Assembly (NCBI RefSeq): GCF_009669305.1
Contig: NZ_SADB01000001.1
Coordinates: 248,001 to 312,000, forward strand
Length of the DNA: 64,000 bases
Direction: 5' to 3'
Source of the DNA: Ancylomarina sp. 16SWW S1-10-2
GTDB lineage: Bacteria; Bacteroidota; Bacteroidia; Bacteroidales; Marinifilaceae
Shown: positions 1 through 9,085 of the stretch, piece after piece
Position numbering within the stretch: position 1 is the stretch's first letter
Layout of the letters: each line of letters starts with the position of its first letter
Position numbers and translations under genes: made by a program
Notes under the pieces: generated by a model
The model's database searches: none
Seen by the model: the letters and a program-made list of their open reading frames with translations, nothing else
Told to the model about the DNA's origin: nothing

Positions 1-2
1 AA

Positions 3-1496
3 ATTAAGCTGGGAAAACAAGTTCTTTATCTGTTACCAGAGATTGCTTTAACAACTCAGATTATAAGCAGATTAAAACGTGTATTTGGCAATAAAGTAGG
101 TGTTTATCATTCTAAGTTTAACAATGCAGAACGTGTCGAGGTTTACAACAATATCCAACAAGACAATACAGATAAATCTTATCAAGTCATTTTAGGCGTA
201 CGTTCATCAATTTTCCTTCCTTTTAGTAATTTAGGCTTAATTATTATTGATGAAGAACACGAAAATACTTACAAACAATTCGACCCTGCTCCTCGTTATC
301 ACGCCCGCGATGCAGCCATATTCTTAGCCCATTTACACCAGGCTAAAACTCTTTTGGGAACAGCAACTCCAGCGATAGAAACCTATGCAAACTGTAAGCA
401 GAACAAATATGCTTTAGTTGAATTAACGCATCGTTTTCAGGATATGAAAATGCCCGAAATTGAGCTTGCTAATTTGAAAGAAGCCAAGCGTAAAAAAAGA
501 ATGAAATCAATTTTCACGCCTGAGTTATTTGATGGAATAACACAGACACTTGAAAATAAAGAACAGGTGATTCTTTTTCAGAACAGACGAGGCTACGCAC
601 CTTTTTTAGAATGTAAATCATGCGGATGGGTTCCTCATTGCGAAAACTGTTCAGTAAGCTTAACTTATCATCAGTATAATAATCAACTAACCTGCCATTA
701 TTGTGGGCATAGCGAACAAGTTCCTCAAAGCTGTAAACAATGTGGATCGACCGATATGGTTGATAAAGGCTTTGGTACTGAAAAAATTGAGGATGAATTA
801 CGAGCTTTTTTCCCTCAAGCTCGAATAGCTCGAATGGATTTGGACACCACTCGTAGCAAAACAGCATACGAAAAACTCATTTATAAATTCGAAAATCAAG
901 AACTAGATATTTTAGTAGGAACACAAATGGTATCGAAGGGCTTAGATTTCGATCACGTTTCTTTGGTAGGTATTTTAAATGCCGACTCGATACTCAATTT
1001 TCCAGATTTTAGAGCTCACGAGCGTAGTTATCAGCTCATGGCTCAAGTTGCAGGTCGTGCAGGACGTAAAAACAAACAAGGAAAGGTTATCATTCAAACT
1101 CACGAGCCAGAACATCCTATTATTCAAGCCGTTTTAAGAAATGATTATTTAAGTATGTACCAAACACAAATGACAGAAAGGGAAGAGTTTATCTATCCTC
1201 CTTTTTATCGTTTAATCAACATCACACTTAAACACAAAAACAACGGTTTATTGACTCAAGCTGCAAACACATTAGCTAGATCGTTAAGAAAGACCTTTGG
1301 TATTCGTATTTTTGGTCCTCAAGCTCCAGTTATCAATCGAATTCAGAACTATTTCATTGTGAATATTCTATTGAAAATTGAAAAGAAAAGCTCGCCAGCC
1401 AGAGCCAAGTGGATTCTTAATCGCGAGGCTAATAACCTAAAAGCTATTGATCGATTTAAAATGGTATTGGTTCAATTTGATGTAGATCCAATGTAA
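3..1496 (+). CDS. priA: Primosomal protein N' (PriA helicase), 5' end cut by window edge
   Basis: PriA is the 3'-5' DEAH-type helicase that reloads the replisome at stalled forks. The reading frame is open from base 3, so this is the C-terminal ~497 residues; the 3'BD domain and Walker A lie outside the window. Visible are the Walker B box DEEH (near base 250), followed by the TATPA helicase motif (near base 360). The zinc-binding insert has paired CxxC motifs (CKSCGW, CENC, CHYCGH, CKQCGS, bases ~610-760). The second RecA domain has GTQMVSKGLDF and QVAGRAGR. The C-terminal domain ends normally. The first ATG in the window is internal and not the true start. Identity is certain from motif order. 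Confidence 0.97.
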   Translation: MKLGKQVLYLLPEIALTTQIISRLKRVFGNKVGVYHSKFNNAERVEVYNNIQQDNTDKSYQVILGVRSSIFLPFSNLGLIIIDEEHENTYKQFDPAPRYHARDAAIFLAHLHQAKTLLGTATPAIETYANCKQNKYALVELTHRFQDMKMPEIELANLKEAKRKKRMKSIFTPELFDGITQTLENKEQVILFQNRRGYAPFLECKSCGWVPHCENCSVSLTYHQYNNQLTCHYCGHSEQVPQSCKQCGSTDMVDKGFGTEKIEDELRAFFPQARIARMDLDTTRSKTAYEKLIYKFENQELDILVGTQMVSKGLDFDHVSLVGILNADSILNFPDFRAHERSYQLMAQVAGRAGRKNKQGKVIIQTHEPEHPIIQAVLRNDYLSMYQTQMTEREEFIYPPFYRLINITLKHKNNGLLTQAANTLARSLRKTFGIRIFGPQAPVINRIQNYFIVNILLKIEKKSSPARAKWILNREANNLKAIDRFKMVLVQFDVDPM

Positions 1497-1579
1497 ATTC
1501 TTAATCAATACATAAAACTAACTTAGCACCTCTATATGAGGTTGAAACAAGACATTATTGGCAATAAAATTTAATTAAT

Positions 1580-2476
1580 ATGTTATTAGACGAACTAAAC
1601 AATACTTACGGCATAGATAATCAACTTACTTTTTCGAAAGAAAAACATATGATTATTGCGAATATTGAATCAGAATATGCAAGTGCAAAGCTCTCACTAT
1701 ATGGAGCCCAAGTTTTAAGCTTTACACCTAAAGAAGAACGCAATTTAATTTTTCTAAGCAAAGAAGCCTTCTATCAAAACGGGAAAGCAATAAGAGGTGG
1801 TATTCCTATTTGCTGGCCATGGTTTGGTGCTCATCCAGAGAATAAAGACTTACCATCACATGGCTTTGCCAGATTATCAAATTGGGAGGTCATTCAAACC
1901 TCATCAAGTAAAGGTGAAATACAGATTAAATTACAACTAAAAAACTCAAAAGCCACAGAAGTTCTTTGGCCTTATAAATTTGAAACACAAGTAAGCCTGA
2001 CGATTGGTAAAAGCCTAAAAATAAAGCTGACTACCGTTAATAAGGATGATAAAGCGTTTACAATAACAGGTGCACTTCACTCATACTTGAATATAAGTGA
2101 TAGTGAAAAAGTGAAAGTTGAAGGATTAGAAAACATACAATATCGAGATGATGTTCTTCATGTTAAAAGCCTCCAAAAAGAATCTCTACTTTCTATAAAA
2201 GGGCAAGTCGATCGTCAATATTTCGACACTTCCAAAACATGTATTGTTCACGATCCTGATTATAAGCGTAAAATTCAAATTGATAAAGAAGGAAGTCAAA
2301 TAACTGTAATTTGGAATCCAGGTGATGAACTTGCTGCTAAGATGACGGATTTAGGAAATAAAGAATATCAAAACATGTTGTGTGTTGAAGCAGCCAACAA
2401 TATGAATGATGCTATCACTATTAAACCCAATGAAAGCCATTCTTTGGCTACACAAATAAGCATGATATTAGACTAA
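1580..2476 (+). CDS. D-hexose-6-phosphate mutarotase / aldose 1-epimerase family
   Basis: A 298-residue galactose-mutarotase-fold protein of the YeaD type, expected to interconvert alpha and beta anomers of hexose 6-phosphates in the cytoplasm. The family signature GGIPICWPWFG followed by SHGFAR is clear (residues ~75-100), and the catalytic His lies in the SHGFAR segment. A second conserved block is GALHSYLNI (~155-165), and WNPGDELAAKM plus CVEAA sits near the C-terminus. Length matches the family (~290-300). It stands alone between priA and a bidirectional terminator. The exact sugar substrate cannot be told from sequence. Confidence 0.88.
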   Translation: MLLDELNNTYGIDNQLTFSKEKHMIIANIESEYASAKLSLYGAQVLSFTPKEERNLIFLSKEAFYQNGKAIRGGIPICWPWFGAHPENKDLPSHGFARLSNWEVIQTSSSKGEIQIKLQLKNSKATEVLWPYKFETQVSLTIGKSLKIKLTTVNKDDKAFTITGALHSYLNISDSEKVKVEGLENIQYRDDVLHVKSLQKESLLSIKGQVDRQYFDTSKTCIVHDPDYKRKIQIDKEGSQITVIWNPGDELAAKMTDLGNKEYQNMLCVEAANNMNDAITIKPNESHSLATQISMILD

Positions 2477-2508
2477 ACATCCTAGATATACTAATTTTTA
2501 TTTCATAA

Positions 2509-2546
2509 AAAAGAGCCATACTTCAGTGAAGCATGGCTCTTTTTAC
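2509..2546. terminator. Bidirectional intrinsic terminator
   Basis: An AGAGCCAT...ATGGCTCT stem with the inner CTTCAGTGAAG part is flanked by A-rich sequence on the left and T-rich sequence on the right. It can stop the mutarotase gene on + and the epimerase gene on -, which converge here. Confidence 0.85.
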
Positions 2547-2562
2547 ATATATCTTAATACAG

Positions 2563-3480
2563 TTACATACTAGATAACTGCAAGTGTGTTTTAAAGTTCT
2601 TAAGCTCTTCGTCAAAACTAAGTTCTGGACTTGTGTACAGAGCTAATAAGTCGTCATCAGTCTTTGCTACCTGACTTGGTAACTCCAAATGATTATTGGT
2701 GAATACCATTTCCATATCTGGATTTAATGTCTTCAACGAATCAATCAAATCTAATACAGATTTCTTCTCATCAACTAGATTATAAATACCACCTGCCAAA
2801 TCATTATCTAATAAGTTCGACAGAATCTCGCTTACTTTATGAAGAGATATAAAAGACTGCTCTTGCTTCCCATTACCCTGTACAGAGATACGACCCACAA
2901 ATTGTGAATCGAACATATAACTATTCAATAAACCATCCATATTTAGACTTGCTCCATATCCATAAACCTCTCCAAGTCGCAGAATATAAGTTTTAATTTT
3001 AGTTCCTAGTCTCTCTATATGTTGCTCACCTCTTCGTTTCGAACTACCAAAAGACGTATTAGGTTCTACAATCGATTTTGAATTATTCTCCTCCTTAGCC
3101 TGACCATAAACAGCAATTGAACTCAAATAAATAACTTGTTTTACATTACTTTCTTCAATAGCATAAGTTAGCTCTGCAGTTCCCCAATTATTAATCTGCT
3201 CGTGTAAATGATGTAATTTTTCATCATTCGTATTCTCTGCAGCTAAATGATAAACCACATCAACATCCTTAAGTACTTTATCTAAACTTATAGAATCAAG
3301 CAATTCAGCCTTAACAAACTTAATTTTGCCTGGCTTTATCTGAGAATGTAAAAATAAATTGTAATTTCCTCTACTAAGGTTATCCAAAACAATAATTTCT
3401 TTAACCTTTGGATTTTTATCTAATGTGACACAAAGTTCTGTACCAATATATCCTGCACCACCTGTAATTAATACTTTCAT
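2563..3480 (-). CDS. NAD-dependent epimerase/dehydratase (extended SDR) with catalytic Tyr replaced by Phe
   Basis: A 305-residue extended short-chain dehydrogenase/reductase, the fold of UDP-sugar epimerases. The N-terminal NAD motif GGAGYIG (residues 7-13), HLAAEN (78-83) and the serine motif YLSSIAVYG (118-126) are intact. The usual YxxxK active site reads SFGSSK (143-148): Lys148 is present, but position 144 is Phe (TTT) where the family has the catalytic Tyr. It may therefore bind NAD without normal oxidoreductase activity, or use another base. Downstream blocks (LRLGEVYGYG) are normal. It is monocistronic as far as seen, with cysH-like on the same strand upstream. The substrate is unknown. 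Confidence 0.85.
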   Translation of the reverse strand: MKVLITGGAGYIGTELCVTLDKNPKVKEIIVLDNLSRGNYNLFLHSQIKPGKIKFVKAELLDSISLDKVLKDVDVVYHLAAENTNDEKLHHLHEQINNWGTAELTYAIEESNVKQVIYLSSIAVYGQAKEENNSKSIVEPNTSFGSSKRRGEQHIERLGTKIKTYILRLGEVYGYGASLNMDGLLNSYMFDSQFVGRISVQGNGKQEQSFISLHKVSEILSNLLDNDLAGGIYNLVDEKKSVLDLIDSLKTLNPDMEMVFTNNHLELPSQVAKTDDDLLALYTSPELSFDEELKNFKTHLQLSSM

Positions 3481-3506
3481 AAGATTACAATTTTATATTA
3501 TTGCGA

Positions 3507-3524
3507 TCCCGATAGGCATCGGGA
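3507..3524. repeat. Short GC-rich palindrome TCCCGAT-N4-ATCGGGA
   Basis: An 18-base inverted repeat with 7-base arms, clearly richer in G+C than its surroundings, in the gap between two minus-strand genes. Palindromes of this type (TCCCGATnnnnATCGGGA) are dispersed in many Bacteroidota genomes. On the minus strand it lacks a U-run, so it is unlikely to be a strong terminator. Confidence 0.55.
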
Positions 3525-3579
3525 AAAACGTGCCAATACAAATGGCTCATTTCGTATCTTGAATTTTGAGAATTCTAAT

Positions 3580-4239
3580 TTATTTCTTTTTCACTACTAA
3601 GTCAGTATTCAACCCACATTCGGTTTTTTTCATACCAAACCAGCGGCTACCTCTATCATCTCCCATCGTCATTTTTCGAGTACAAGGTTCGCAGCCAATA
3701 CTGTCATAGCCTTGCGCTTCGAGCGGATGATGTGGTAAATTCCATTCCTTCAAATACTGATAGATATCTTTTTTACTCCAATCTAACATGGGGTGAAATC
3801 GAATAACACCGTGAGGCGCTGGTTGTTCTATTTCCATAGCTTTACGCACAGCAGATTGATCGGCTCTTACACCATTAATCCACACATCATTATCAGCCAA
3901 TACACTATCTAAAGGTTGAACCTTGTTTATATGACAACAATAATCGGGATCTGAGGTAAAAAGGAAATTTCCGTTCGCATCCTTTTGCAAAGACTTAGGA
4001 ACATCAGATTTAGTATTAATAATATTTAAACCAAATTCGTTCGCTAATTGATCTTTATAAGCTATTGTTTCAGGAAATAAAAACCCTGTATTGATAAAAT
4101 AAATAGGTATATCCTTATCAATACGACTTATAATGTGAAGTAAAACAATACTATGCGTTTGAAATGAAGAACTCGCAAACATACGTTTACCTTCACTTTT
4201 ATATTGTTCAAGTTTTTGTTTAATTTTTTCGAAATCCAT
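3580..4239 (-). CDS. cysH: Assimilatory adenylyl-sulfate/PAPS reductase, 4Fe-4S type
   Basis: A 219-residue thioredoxin-dependent reductase that turns activated sulfate (APS or PAPS) into sulfite. The PP-loop-type fold shows SSSFQTHS (residues 23-30) and the substrate Arg motif VRADQSA (124-130). The iron-sulfur ligands are CC at 101-102 and CEPC at 183-186, followed by the catalytic Cys in ECGLN (207-211). The CC...CxxC set binds a 4Fe-4S cluster and is typical of APS-reducing enzymes, so APS is the more likely substrate; this is family knowledge plus inference. No cysD/cysN or siroheme genes lie in the window, but it fits the sulfur demand of the methionine operon at 18.6-28 kb. Confidence 0.9.
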   Translation of the reverse strand: MDFEKIKQKLEQYKSEGKRMFASSSFQTHSIVLLHIISRIDKDIPIYFINTGFLFPETIAYKDQLANEFGLNIINTKSDVPKSLQKDANGNFLFTSDPDYCCHINKVQPLDSVLADNDVWINGVRADQSAVRKAMEIEQPAPHGVIRFHPMLDWSKKDIYQYLKEWNLPHHPLEAQGYDSIGCEPCTRKMTMGDDRGSRWFGMKKTECGLNTDLVVKKK

Positions 4240-4351
4240 TCTCTATATTTTTCTTCTTCTGAGAGGTAAAGATACTACAATTTGGTTAAATTTATTTATT
4301 GTAAAAATCACAACAAAACTTAATTAATTACAAGAAACCGATAGAAGAAAG

Positions 4352-5866
4352 CTACTTCACAACTCCTGGCCTCATCAATCGACTTCGCTTACGACTTCTT
4401 TGTCGAAATTGAACTATACCAAGTAAAACAACGAGTAGTAGAGGAAATAAAAAATTGAAATATTTTATAAATAGAATTCTAGAATCTGATAATTCATTTA
4501 ATGGACGAGATTGTACACCTTTAGTTCTTAAACTCATTAGTCCCGAATCATCACTCAACCAATCTACAGCATTTGCAATAAAGTTGATATTATCTGGCTG
4601 AATAGTAATTCTCTGTTTTCCTACTCCATTCACAATAAAATTACCATCTCCAATAACACAAAGACGTGCTTCTTGATCGCTAACAATAGGACCACGAAGG
4701 GGTGCGGCAACAGTTTCTCTCGGATATAAAAAATCAGATGGTCGCCAAACTTGACCAATATTAAAACTGACTGGAGCCTTAACTTTTCCAGACATTTTAG
4801 ATGTCCATGCTAACTCTGTATAAACTAAAGTTGAATCTCCAACATAAGTTATTGGACTTGCAAATTGCAAAATCATGGCTTCAATACCATCTGTAATACT
4901 ATGATCTGAAAAATCAGTAATCAATGGTAAGTAAGGAAAATTAACTTGCTGTGGATACGAAAAATAACCTTTCTCTTGAACAGTTACAGTACTACACTTT
5001 CTATCAACAATAAAGGCATCTTCAACTAAAATACCTTTTTTCTCTAACCACGTTTCAAGATTTGTATTTACTCCAACACCAATTCCATGATTTAGAATAC
5101 CATTAACTCTATCGATACCTACAAAAATACCACCTCCTGCTCCTAAATAATTATCTAAACGCTTAAATTCTCGTGACGATATTTCCTCAAATGGAGACAG
5201 AATAATAATCGCCTTATAATCACTAAGATCCACATTCTTATTTAGGTTAATACGGTCTATATCATACAATACTGAAAGTTCCTTAGTCATTTGATCTAAA
5301 GTGGCCAACACAGGTTCTCCATGACCAACAATATAACCGATCTTAGATTTATCCCTAATGGTTAAGCGCTTAATCATGGTAGATAAATTATATTCCATCG
5401 CAATTCCAGGATGAATTAAAGGAATGGTTTCCGATTTATCACCAACTTGAATAACAAGTCCTAGAAAGACCTTCTGTACCTTTACTTGGTCTTTTTCTCT
5501 AACTTCTAATGGCACCGGATGAATGCCTACTTCTATGGCCTTCATTTCTAATTCTTCATTAGAATTAGGGTTAACTTCTTCGATCTCTATACGCTTGCTA
5601 CTATGCTTATTATATTCCGTAAGTAAATGCTTAAAATCACTAATCGTTCGACTGATATCAGGAGGTAAATCTTCGGAAATATATAATGTTATAATGATAG
5701 GATCTTTGACTTCCCTCAGAATTTTTTTTGTCTCTTTATCAAGTGTATATCGCTTATCTGCAGTAAAATCTACACGAAAGAAGATATACGACGACACAAT
5801 GTTTAATAAAATTAAACATGAAAGAACGACAACTAAATGAACTATAATATTATTTTTAAATCTCAT
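4352..5866 (-). CDS. GldG-like ABC transporter auxiliary/substrate-binding protein
   Basis: A 504-residue protein with an N-terminal membrane anchor (residues ~8-27) and a large exported region beginning with the FTADKRYTLDKETKKIL block typical of GldG and related ABC_transp_aux proteins. A second membrane helix (~468-485) is followed by a short basic tail (RQRSRKRSR). In flavobacteria GldG works with GldA and GldF, a transporter needed for gliding. The present gene follows the permease by only 12 bases and completes the three-gene set. It is slightly shorter than flavobacterial GldG. Whether this organism glides cannot be judged; other gld or spr genes are absent from the window. Confidence 0.78.
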   Translation of the reverse strand: MRFKNNIIVHLVVVLSCLILLNIVSSYIFFRVDFTADKRYTLDKETKKILREVKDPIIITLYISEDLPPDISRTISDFKHLLTEYNKHSSKRIEIEEVNPNSNEELEMKAIEVGIHPVPLEVREKDQVKVQKVFLGLVIQVGDKSETIPLIHPGIAMEYNLSTMIKRLTIRDKSKIGYIVGHGEPVLATLDQMTKELSVLYDIDRINLNKNVDLSDYKAIIILSPFEEISSREFKRLDNYLGAGGGIFVGIDRVNGILNHGIGVGVNTNLETWLEKKGILVEDAFIVDRKCSTVTVQEKGYFSYPQQVNFPYLPLITDFSDHSITDGIEAMILQFASPITYVGDSTLVYTELAWTSKMSGKVKAPVSFNIGQVWRPSDFLYPRETVAAPLRGPIVSDQEARLCVIGDGNFIVNGVGKQRITIQPDNINFIANAVDWLSDDSGLMSLRTKGVQSRPLNELSDSRILFIKYFNFLFPLLLVVLLGIVQFRQRSRKRSRLMRPGVVK

Positions 5867-5878
5867 CTATAAATTCTT

Positions 5879-6604
5879 TTAAGCATTCAAATTACGAGAT
5901 ACCAAAATTTCTTTTGAAGCATACAAACCAAAAAATATCATCGAAAAGAAAAATATAAAATCCTGAAGATCAAAAATTCCTCTTGATATCGATTCAAAAT
6001 GCGTAAACATACTTAAAGAACTAAAAAAACTGCCCATTACACCTAAGCTTGAACTTGCAATAGTTTCGAAAATCTGGTGAAAGAAAATACCAATAAACAA
6101 AGTACTTAGTAAGGCAATGATAGGACTATCGCTTAAACTAGAACAAAATATCCCTAAAGAGATATAACTCATACTCATCATAAGTAAACCAATATAACCA
6201 AGTATAATTGCTGGATGATCAACAGAACCAATAGACCACAAACTGATATAATAAATAACGCTTGGAGCCAAAGCCATAGATATAAGAATAATAGTAGAGG
6301 TAAATTTCCCTAGAATAAGTTGCCAATAAGTTATGGGTTTTGTCAACAGCAACTCCAAAGTTCCACCTCTTATCTCCCCCGTTAGCGATCGCATGGTGAG
6401 AGCAGGTATAAAAAAGAAAAGTGACCAATAAGCAACTTTAAAAAAGATATTTAGATTTGCTTCTCCTATAAAAAAAATATCATCACCATATATCCATGTG
6501 AAAAAACCACTAAAACCCAGGAACATAATGATTAAAACATAGCCCATTAAAGAGGCAAAAAAACCTACCAACTCACGCCTAGCTATTTGTAAAATTTGAT
6601 TCAT
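5879..6604 (-). CDS. ABC-2 type permease, GldF-like
   Basis: A 241-residue polytopic membrane protein with about six hydrophobic segments. It begins with the cytoplasmic ARRELVGFFASLMGYV motif found in GldF and NosY-like permeases and carries the ABC-2 signature LTGEIRGGTLELLLTKPIT (residues ~74-92). It sits between an ATPase gene (upstream) and the GldG-like gene (downstream), with a short gap on each side, so the three probably form one operon and one exporter. The transported substrate is unknown. Confidence 0.82.
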   Translation of the reverse strand: MNQILQIARRELVGFFASLMGYVLIIMFLGFSGFFTWIYGDDIFFIGEANLNIFFKVAYWSLFFFIPALTMRSLTGEIRGGTLELLLTKPITYWQLILGKFTSTIILISMALAPSVIYYISLWSIGSVDHPAIILGYIGLLMMSMSYISLGIFCSSLSDSPIIALLSTLFIGIFFHQIFETIASSSLGVMGSFFSSLSMFTHFESISRGIFDLQDFIFFFSMIFFGLYASKEILVSRNLNA

Positions 6605-6655
6605 ATGAAAAGTTGAATTAGAATTTAAGATTAATACTAATTATATTCTAGATCT

Positions 6656-7585
6656 CTACTGAGTTGTTAATTCTCTAAAAATGTCTTCAAGCTTTGTTTC
6701 AACAGGAGTTAACTCTGTTATATAATAATTATTTGCAACACAAATATCGAATATAGCTTTCACCGATGACATATTGGGATACGATTGAACTTCCAGAATT
6801 TGACATTCAAAATCTAAAAAATCTACAGTCTCAACACTTTCTATTTCCATCAACTTTTCAAAGATATCATTGATTTCGCCTCCTGCGATACCAACTTTTA
6901 GAATTTCACTTCCTTGTGCCTGCTTTCTCATCTCTTTTGCAGTACCATCTACCACAACTCGACCATTATTTATAATCAAAATACGATCGCATGTAGCCTC
7001 TACCTCAGCAAGAATATGTGAACTTAGTATAACCGTCTTTTCCTTTCCAATTCTTTTAATTAATTCGCGAATCTCCACAATCTGATTGGGATCTAAACCA
7101 GTTGTTGGCTCATCGAGAATTAAAATATCTGGATCGTGGATTAAAGCTTGTGCTAAACCAACTCTCTGTTGATAGCCCTTCGATAATTCTCTAATAAGCT
7201 TATGTTTCTCTCCTTCCAAACCACACACCTTAACCATATCGAGCAATCGCTCTTCAATAAGATGCTTGGGAATATCATGTATTCTAGCAATAAACTCAAG
7301 AAAATCTATGATGTTCATATCCTGATACAAGGGATTGTTCTCAGGTAAATAACCTATGTGTTTCTTAATTTTTTCAGGATGTTCATGAATGGAGTAACCC
7401 CCTATCTTCACATCGCCTTCTTCTGGCAATAGAAAACAAGAAAGAATTTTCATTGTCGTTGTTTTACCAGCGCCGTTAGGTCCCAAAAAGCCAAGGACTT
7501 CTCCAGCCTTTACTGTAAAAGAAATATCATCAACTGCCTTTTGTGGGCCGTAACGTTTAGTAAGATGTTCAACTACAATATCCAT
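6656..7585 (-). CDS. ABC transporter ATP-binding protein, GldA-like
   Basis: The nucleotide-binding subunit of the Gld-like ABC system, 309 residues from the ATG at 7585 (an upstream in-frame TTG at 7609 is less likely). It has Walker A GPNGAGKTTT, a Q-loop region GYLPENNPLY, the signature LSKGYQQRVGLAQ, Walker B ILILDEPTTGLDP and the H-loop ILSSHIL. The ~80-residue C-terminal extension is the DUF4162-like region common in drug and Gld exporters. It is the first gene of the cluster (ATPase, permease, auxiliary protein). Confidence 0.9.
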   Translation of the reverse strand: MDIVVEHLTKRYGPQKAVDDISFTVKAGEVLGFLGPNGAGKTTTMKILSCFLLPEEGDVKIGGYSIHEHPEKIKKHIGYLPENNPLYQDMNIIDFLEFIARIHDIPKHLIEERLLDMVKVCGLEGEKHKLIRELSKGYQQRVGLAQALIHDPDILILDEPTTGLDPNQIVEIRELIKRIGKEKTVILSSHILAEVEATCDRILIINNGRVVVDGTAKEMRKQAQGSEILKVGIAGGEINDIFEKLMEIESVETVDFLDFECQILEVQSYPNMSSVKAIFDICVANNYYITELTPVETKLEDIFRELTTQ

Positions 7586-7633
7586 AGAAAATAATGATGG
7601 TTTAAACAAAATTAAAAAATTACCTTCCGCTTA

Positions 7634-7662
7634 AACATAAACGGCCTATGTTTTAACATAGA
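7634..7662. promoter_or_regulatory. Overlapping AACATA inverted repeats upstream of the Gld-like operon
   Basis: Three half-sites lie within 29 bases: AAACATA at 7634-7640, TATGTTT at 7648-7654 and AACATAG at 7656-7662. The pair CTATGTT-TT-AACATAG is a perfect 16-base palindrome. It is 50-80 bases upstream of the ATPase start codon, where an operator would be expected. The regulator is not known. Confidence 0.35.
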
Positions 7663-7772
7663 TTAACGATGTAACTTTTCCTTTCGTTAAATAAAGATAA
7701 TAGAATTCCTATCAAGAGCATGCAATATAATCAAATCGTAAGCACATCGGCTCATGTCAAGAATATTGTTGC

Positions 7773-7781
7773 TACTTTTGC
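7773..7781 (+). promoter_or_regulatory. Bacteroidota -7 element for the HAD phosphatase gene
   Basis: TACTTTTGC matches the TAnnTTTG consensus and lies 27 bases before the ATG at 7808. It makes transcription start near 7787 and rules out the in-frame ATG at 7754 as a start. No good -33 TTTG is seen. Confidence 0.5.
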
Positions 7782-7807
7782 ATTCAATTAGAATCAACAC
7801 AAATAGA

Positions 7808-8458
7808 ATGATTAAAGCTGTAATTTTTGATATGGATGGGTTATTAATTGACTCAGAACCATTTTGGCGTCTAAGTCAGAAGAATACATTCTCTAAACGA
7901 GGCATAAACTTATGCATAGATGATTTCGAAAGTTTCATGGGAAAACGAATTGACGAAGTATTAGATATTATATTTTCAAGATTTCCTAATCAGGTTGAGA
8001 CGCAAGCAGAAACTGCTGAACAAATTATTGATGGAGTTATTGATCTTGTTATGGAAAAAGGTCTTGCTTTACCAGGTGTTGAAAAAACTCTAAAAGAATT
8101 AAAGTCTAAAAATTATAAGATTGCCTTGGCTTCGTCATCACATCTAAGAATAATTAAAGCCGTTCTAAAAAAACTAGATCTTGAATCGTATTTTGAAGTT
8201 GTTCATTCAGCTCAATTTGAAGAATATGGCAAACCTCATCCTCAAACTTTTATATCTACAGCAAAAATGCTTGATGTTTCGCCATCAGAATGTTTAGTTT
8301 TAGAAGATTCATTTCATGGTGTAATAGCAGCTTTGGCAGCGAATATGAAATGTGTTGCGATTCCTGATACAAATGCAAGTAATCTCAAACAATTTGTTGT
8401 TGCCGACCAAGTATTGGAAAGTATGGAAGATTTTTCAATTGAAAAGCTAATCGACTAA
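7808..8458 (+). CDS. HAD-superfamily sugar-phosphate phosphatase (HxpB/beta-phosphoglucomutase-like)
   Basis: A 216-residue HAD hydrolase. Motif I FDMDGLLIDSEP (residues 6-17) contains the nucleophile Asp and acid/base Asp. Motif II is ASSSH (~107), motif III the Lys in GKPHPQTF, and motif IV LVLEDSFHGV. The cap is the small helical (C1) type after motif I. The DGLLIDSEPFW block and overall layout are closest to 2-deoxyglucose-6-phosphate/hexitol phosphatases. It is probably a broad sugar-phosphate phosphatase; beta-phosphoglucomutase activity is a less likely alternative. The start was chosen because the putative promoter lies between 7754 and 7808. Confidence 0.85.
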   Translation: MIKAVIFDMDGLLIDSEPFWRLSQKNTFSKRGINLCIDDFESFMGKRIDEVLDIIFSRFPNQVETQAETAEQIIDGVIDLVMEKGLALPGVEKTLKELKSKNYKIALASSSHLRIIKAVLKKLDLESYFEVVHSAQFEEYGKPHPQTFISTAKMLDVSPSECLVLEDSFHGVIAALAANMKCVAIPDTNASNLKQFVVADQVLESMEDFSIEKLID

Positions 8459-8477
8459 ATGAAGTTTGATATATAAA

Positions 8478-8520
8478 AAAGAGCACCTAACTTATTAAGT
8501 AGGTGCTCTCTCATTTTTTT
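8478..8520. terminator. Bidirectional intrinsic terminator between HAD gene and ribH
   Basis: The stem GAGCACCTA...TAGGTGCTC with a short loop is preceded by A6 and followed by a T-rich run. It serves the HAD gene on + and the end of the rib operon on -. Confidence 0.85.
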
Positions 8521-8551
8521 GTGAGTGTGAATCAGACAAAAAATATCTTTA

Positions 8552-9013
8552 TTAAAACTGCTTCAATAGGTTAGCCATTTCAATTGCAGATACTGCAGCT
8601 TCAAAACCTTTATTCCCAGCTTTTGTTCCCGCACGTTCAATTGCTTGTTCAATGCTATTAGTAGTTAAAACACCAAATATTACGGGTACTTCTTGATCCA
8701 ATGATACAGCAGCTACTCCTTTAGTTACTTCACCAGAAACATACTCGAAATGTGGTGTAGATCCTTTGATTACAGCTCCTAAACAGATAACTGCATCATA
8801 TTTTCCAGATTTAGCCATTTTTTTAGCAATCAATGGAATTTCAAATGCACCTGGAACCCAAGCAACATCAACATCATCTTCCGAAGCACCATGACGCTTA
8901 ATAGCATCAATTGCACCTTCGAGAAGTTTACCTCCAATAAATTCATTGAATCGTCCAGCAACAATACCAAACTTTAAACCTTCAGCAACTAACTTTCCTT
9001 CAATTATATTCAT
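8552..9013 (-). CDS. ribH: 6,7-dimethyl-8-ribityllumazine synthase
   Basis: Condenses the pyrimidine and dihydroxybutanone phosphate into lumazine, the penultimate step to riboflavin. 153 residues from ATG 9013, the normal family size; an in-frame TTG at 9058 would add 15 residues with no counterpart. Visible are the substrate loop [39 protein letters not shown] with the catalytic His, and the C-terminal [13 protein letters not shown] block. The sequence, including the MNIIEGKLV start and GRFNEFI, resembles Bacillus/Clostridium RibH more than typical Bacteroidota RibH. It is the last gene of the rib operon. Confidence 0.97.
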   Translation of the reverse strand: MNIIEGKLVAEGLKFGIVAGRFNEFIGGKLLEGAIDAIKRHGASEDDVDVAWVPGAFEIPLIAKKMAKSGKYDAVICLGAVIKGSTPHFEYVSGEVTKGVAAVSLDQEVPVIFGVLTTNSIEQAIERAGTKAGNKGFEAAVSAIEMANLLKQF

Positions 9014-9085
9014 TTCCTTGAGATTTTGGATTAGAGATCTATAATTGGAATCCCCCAACCTAGTATCTGAAATTTTATATTATTT

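Noticed and set aside
514-867. 117-codon minus-strand ORF
   Set aside because: It is fully antisense to priA, whose zinc motifs are certain.
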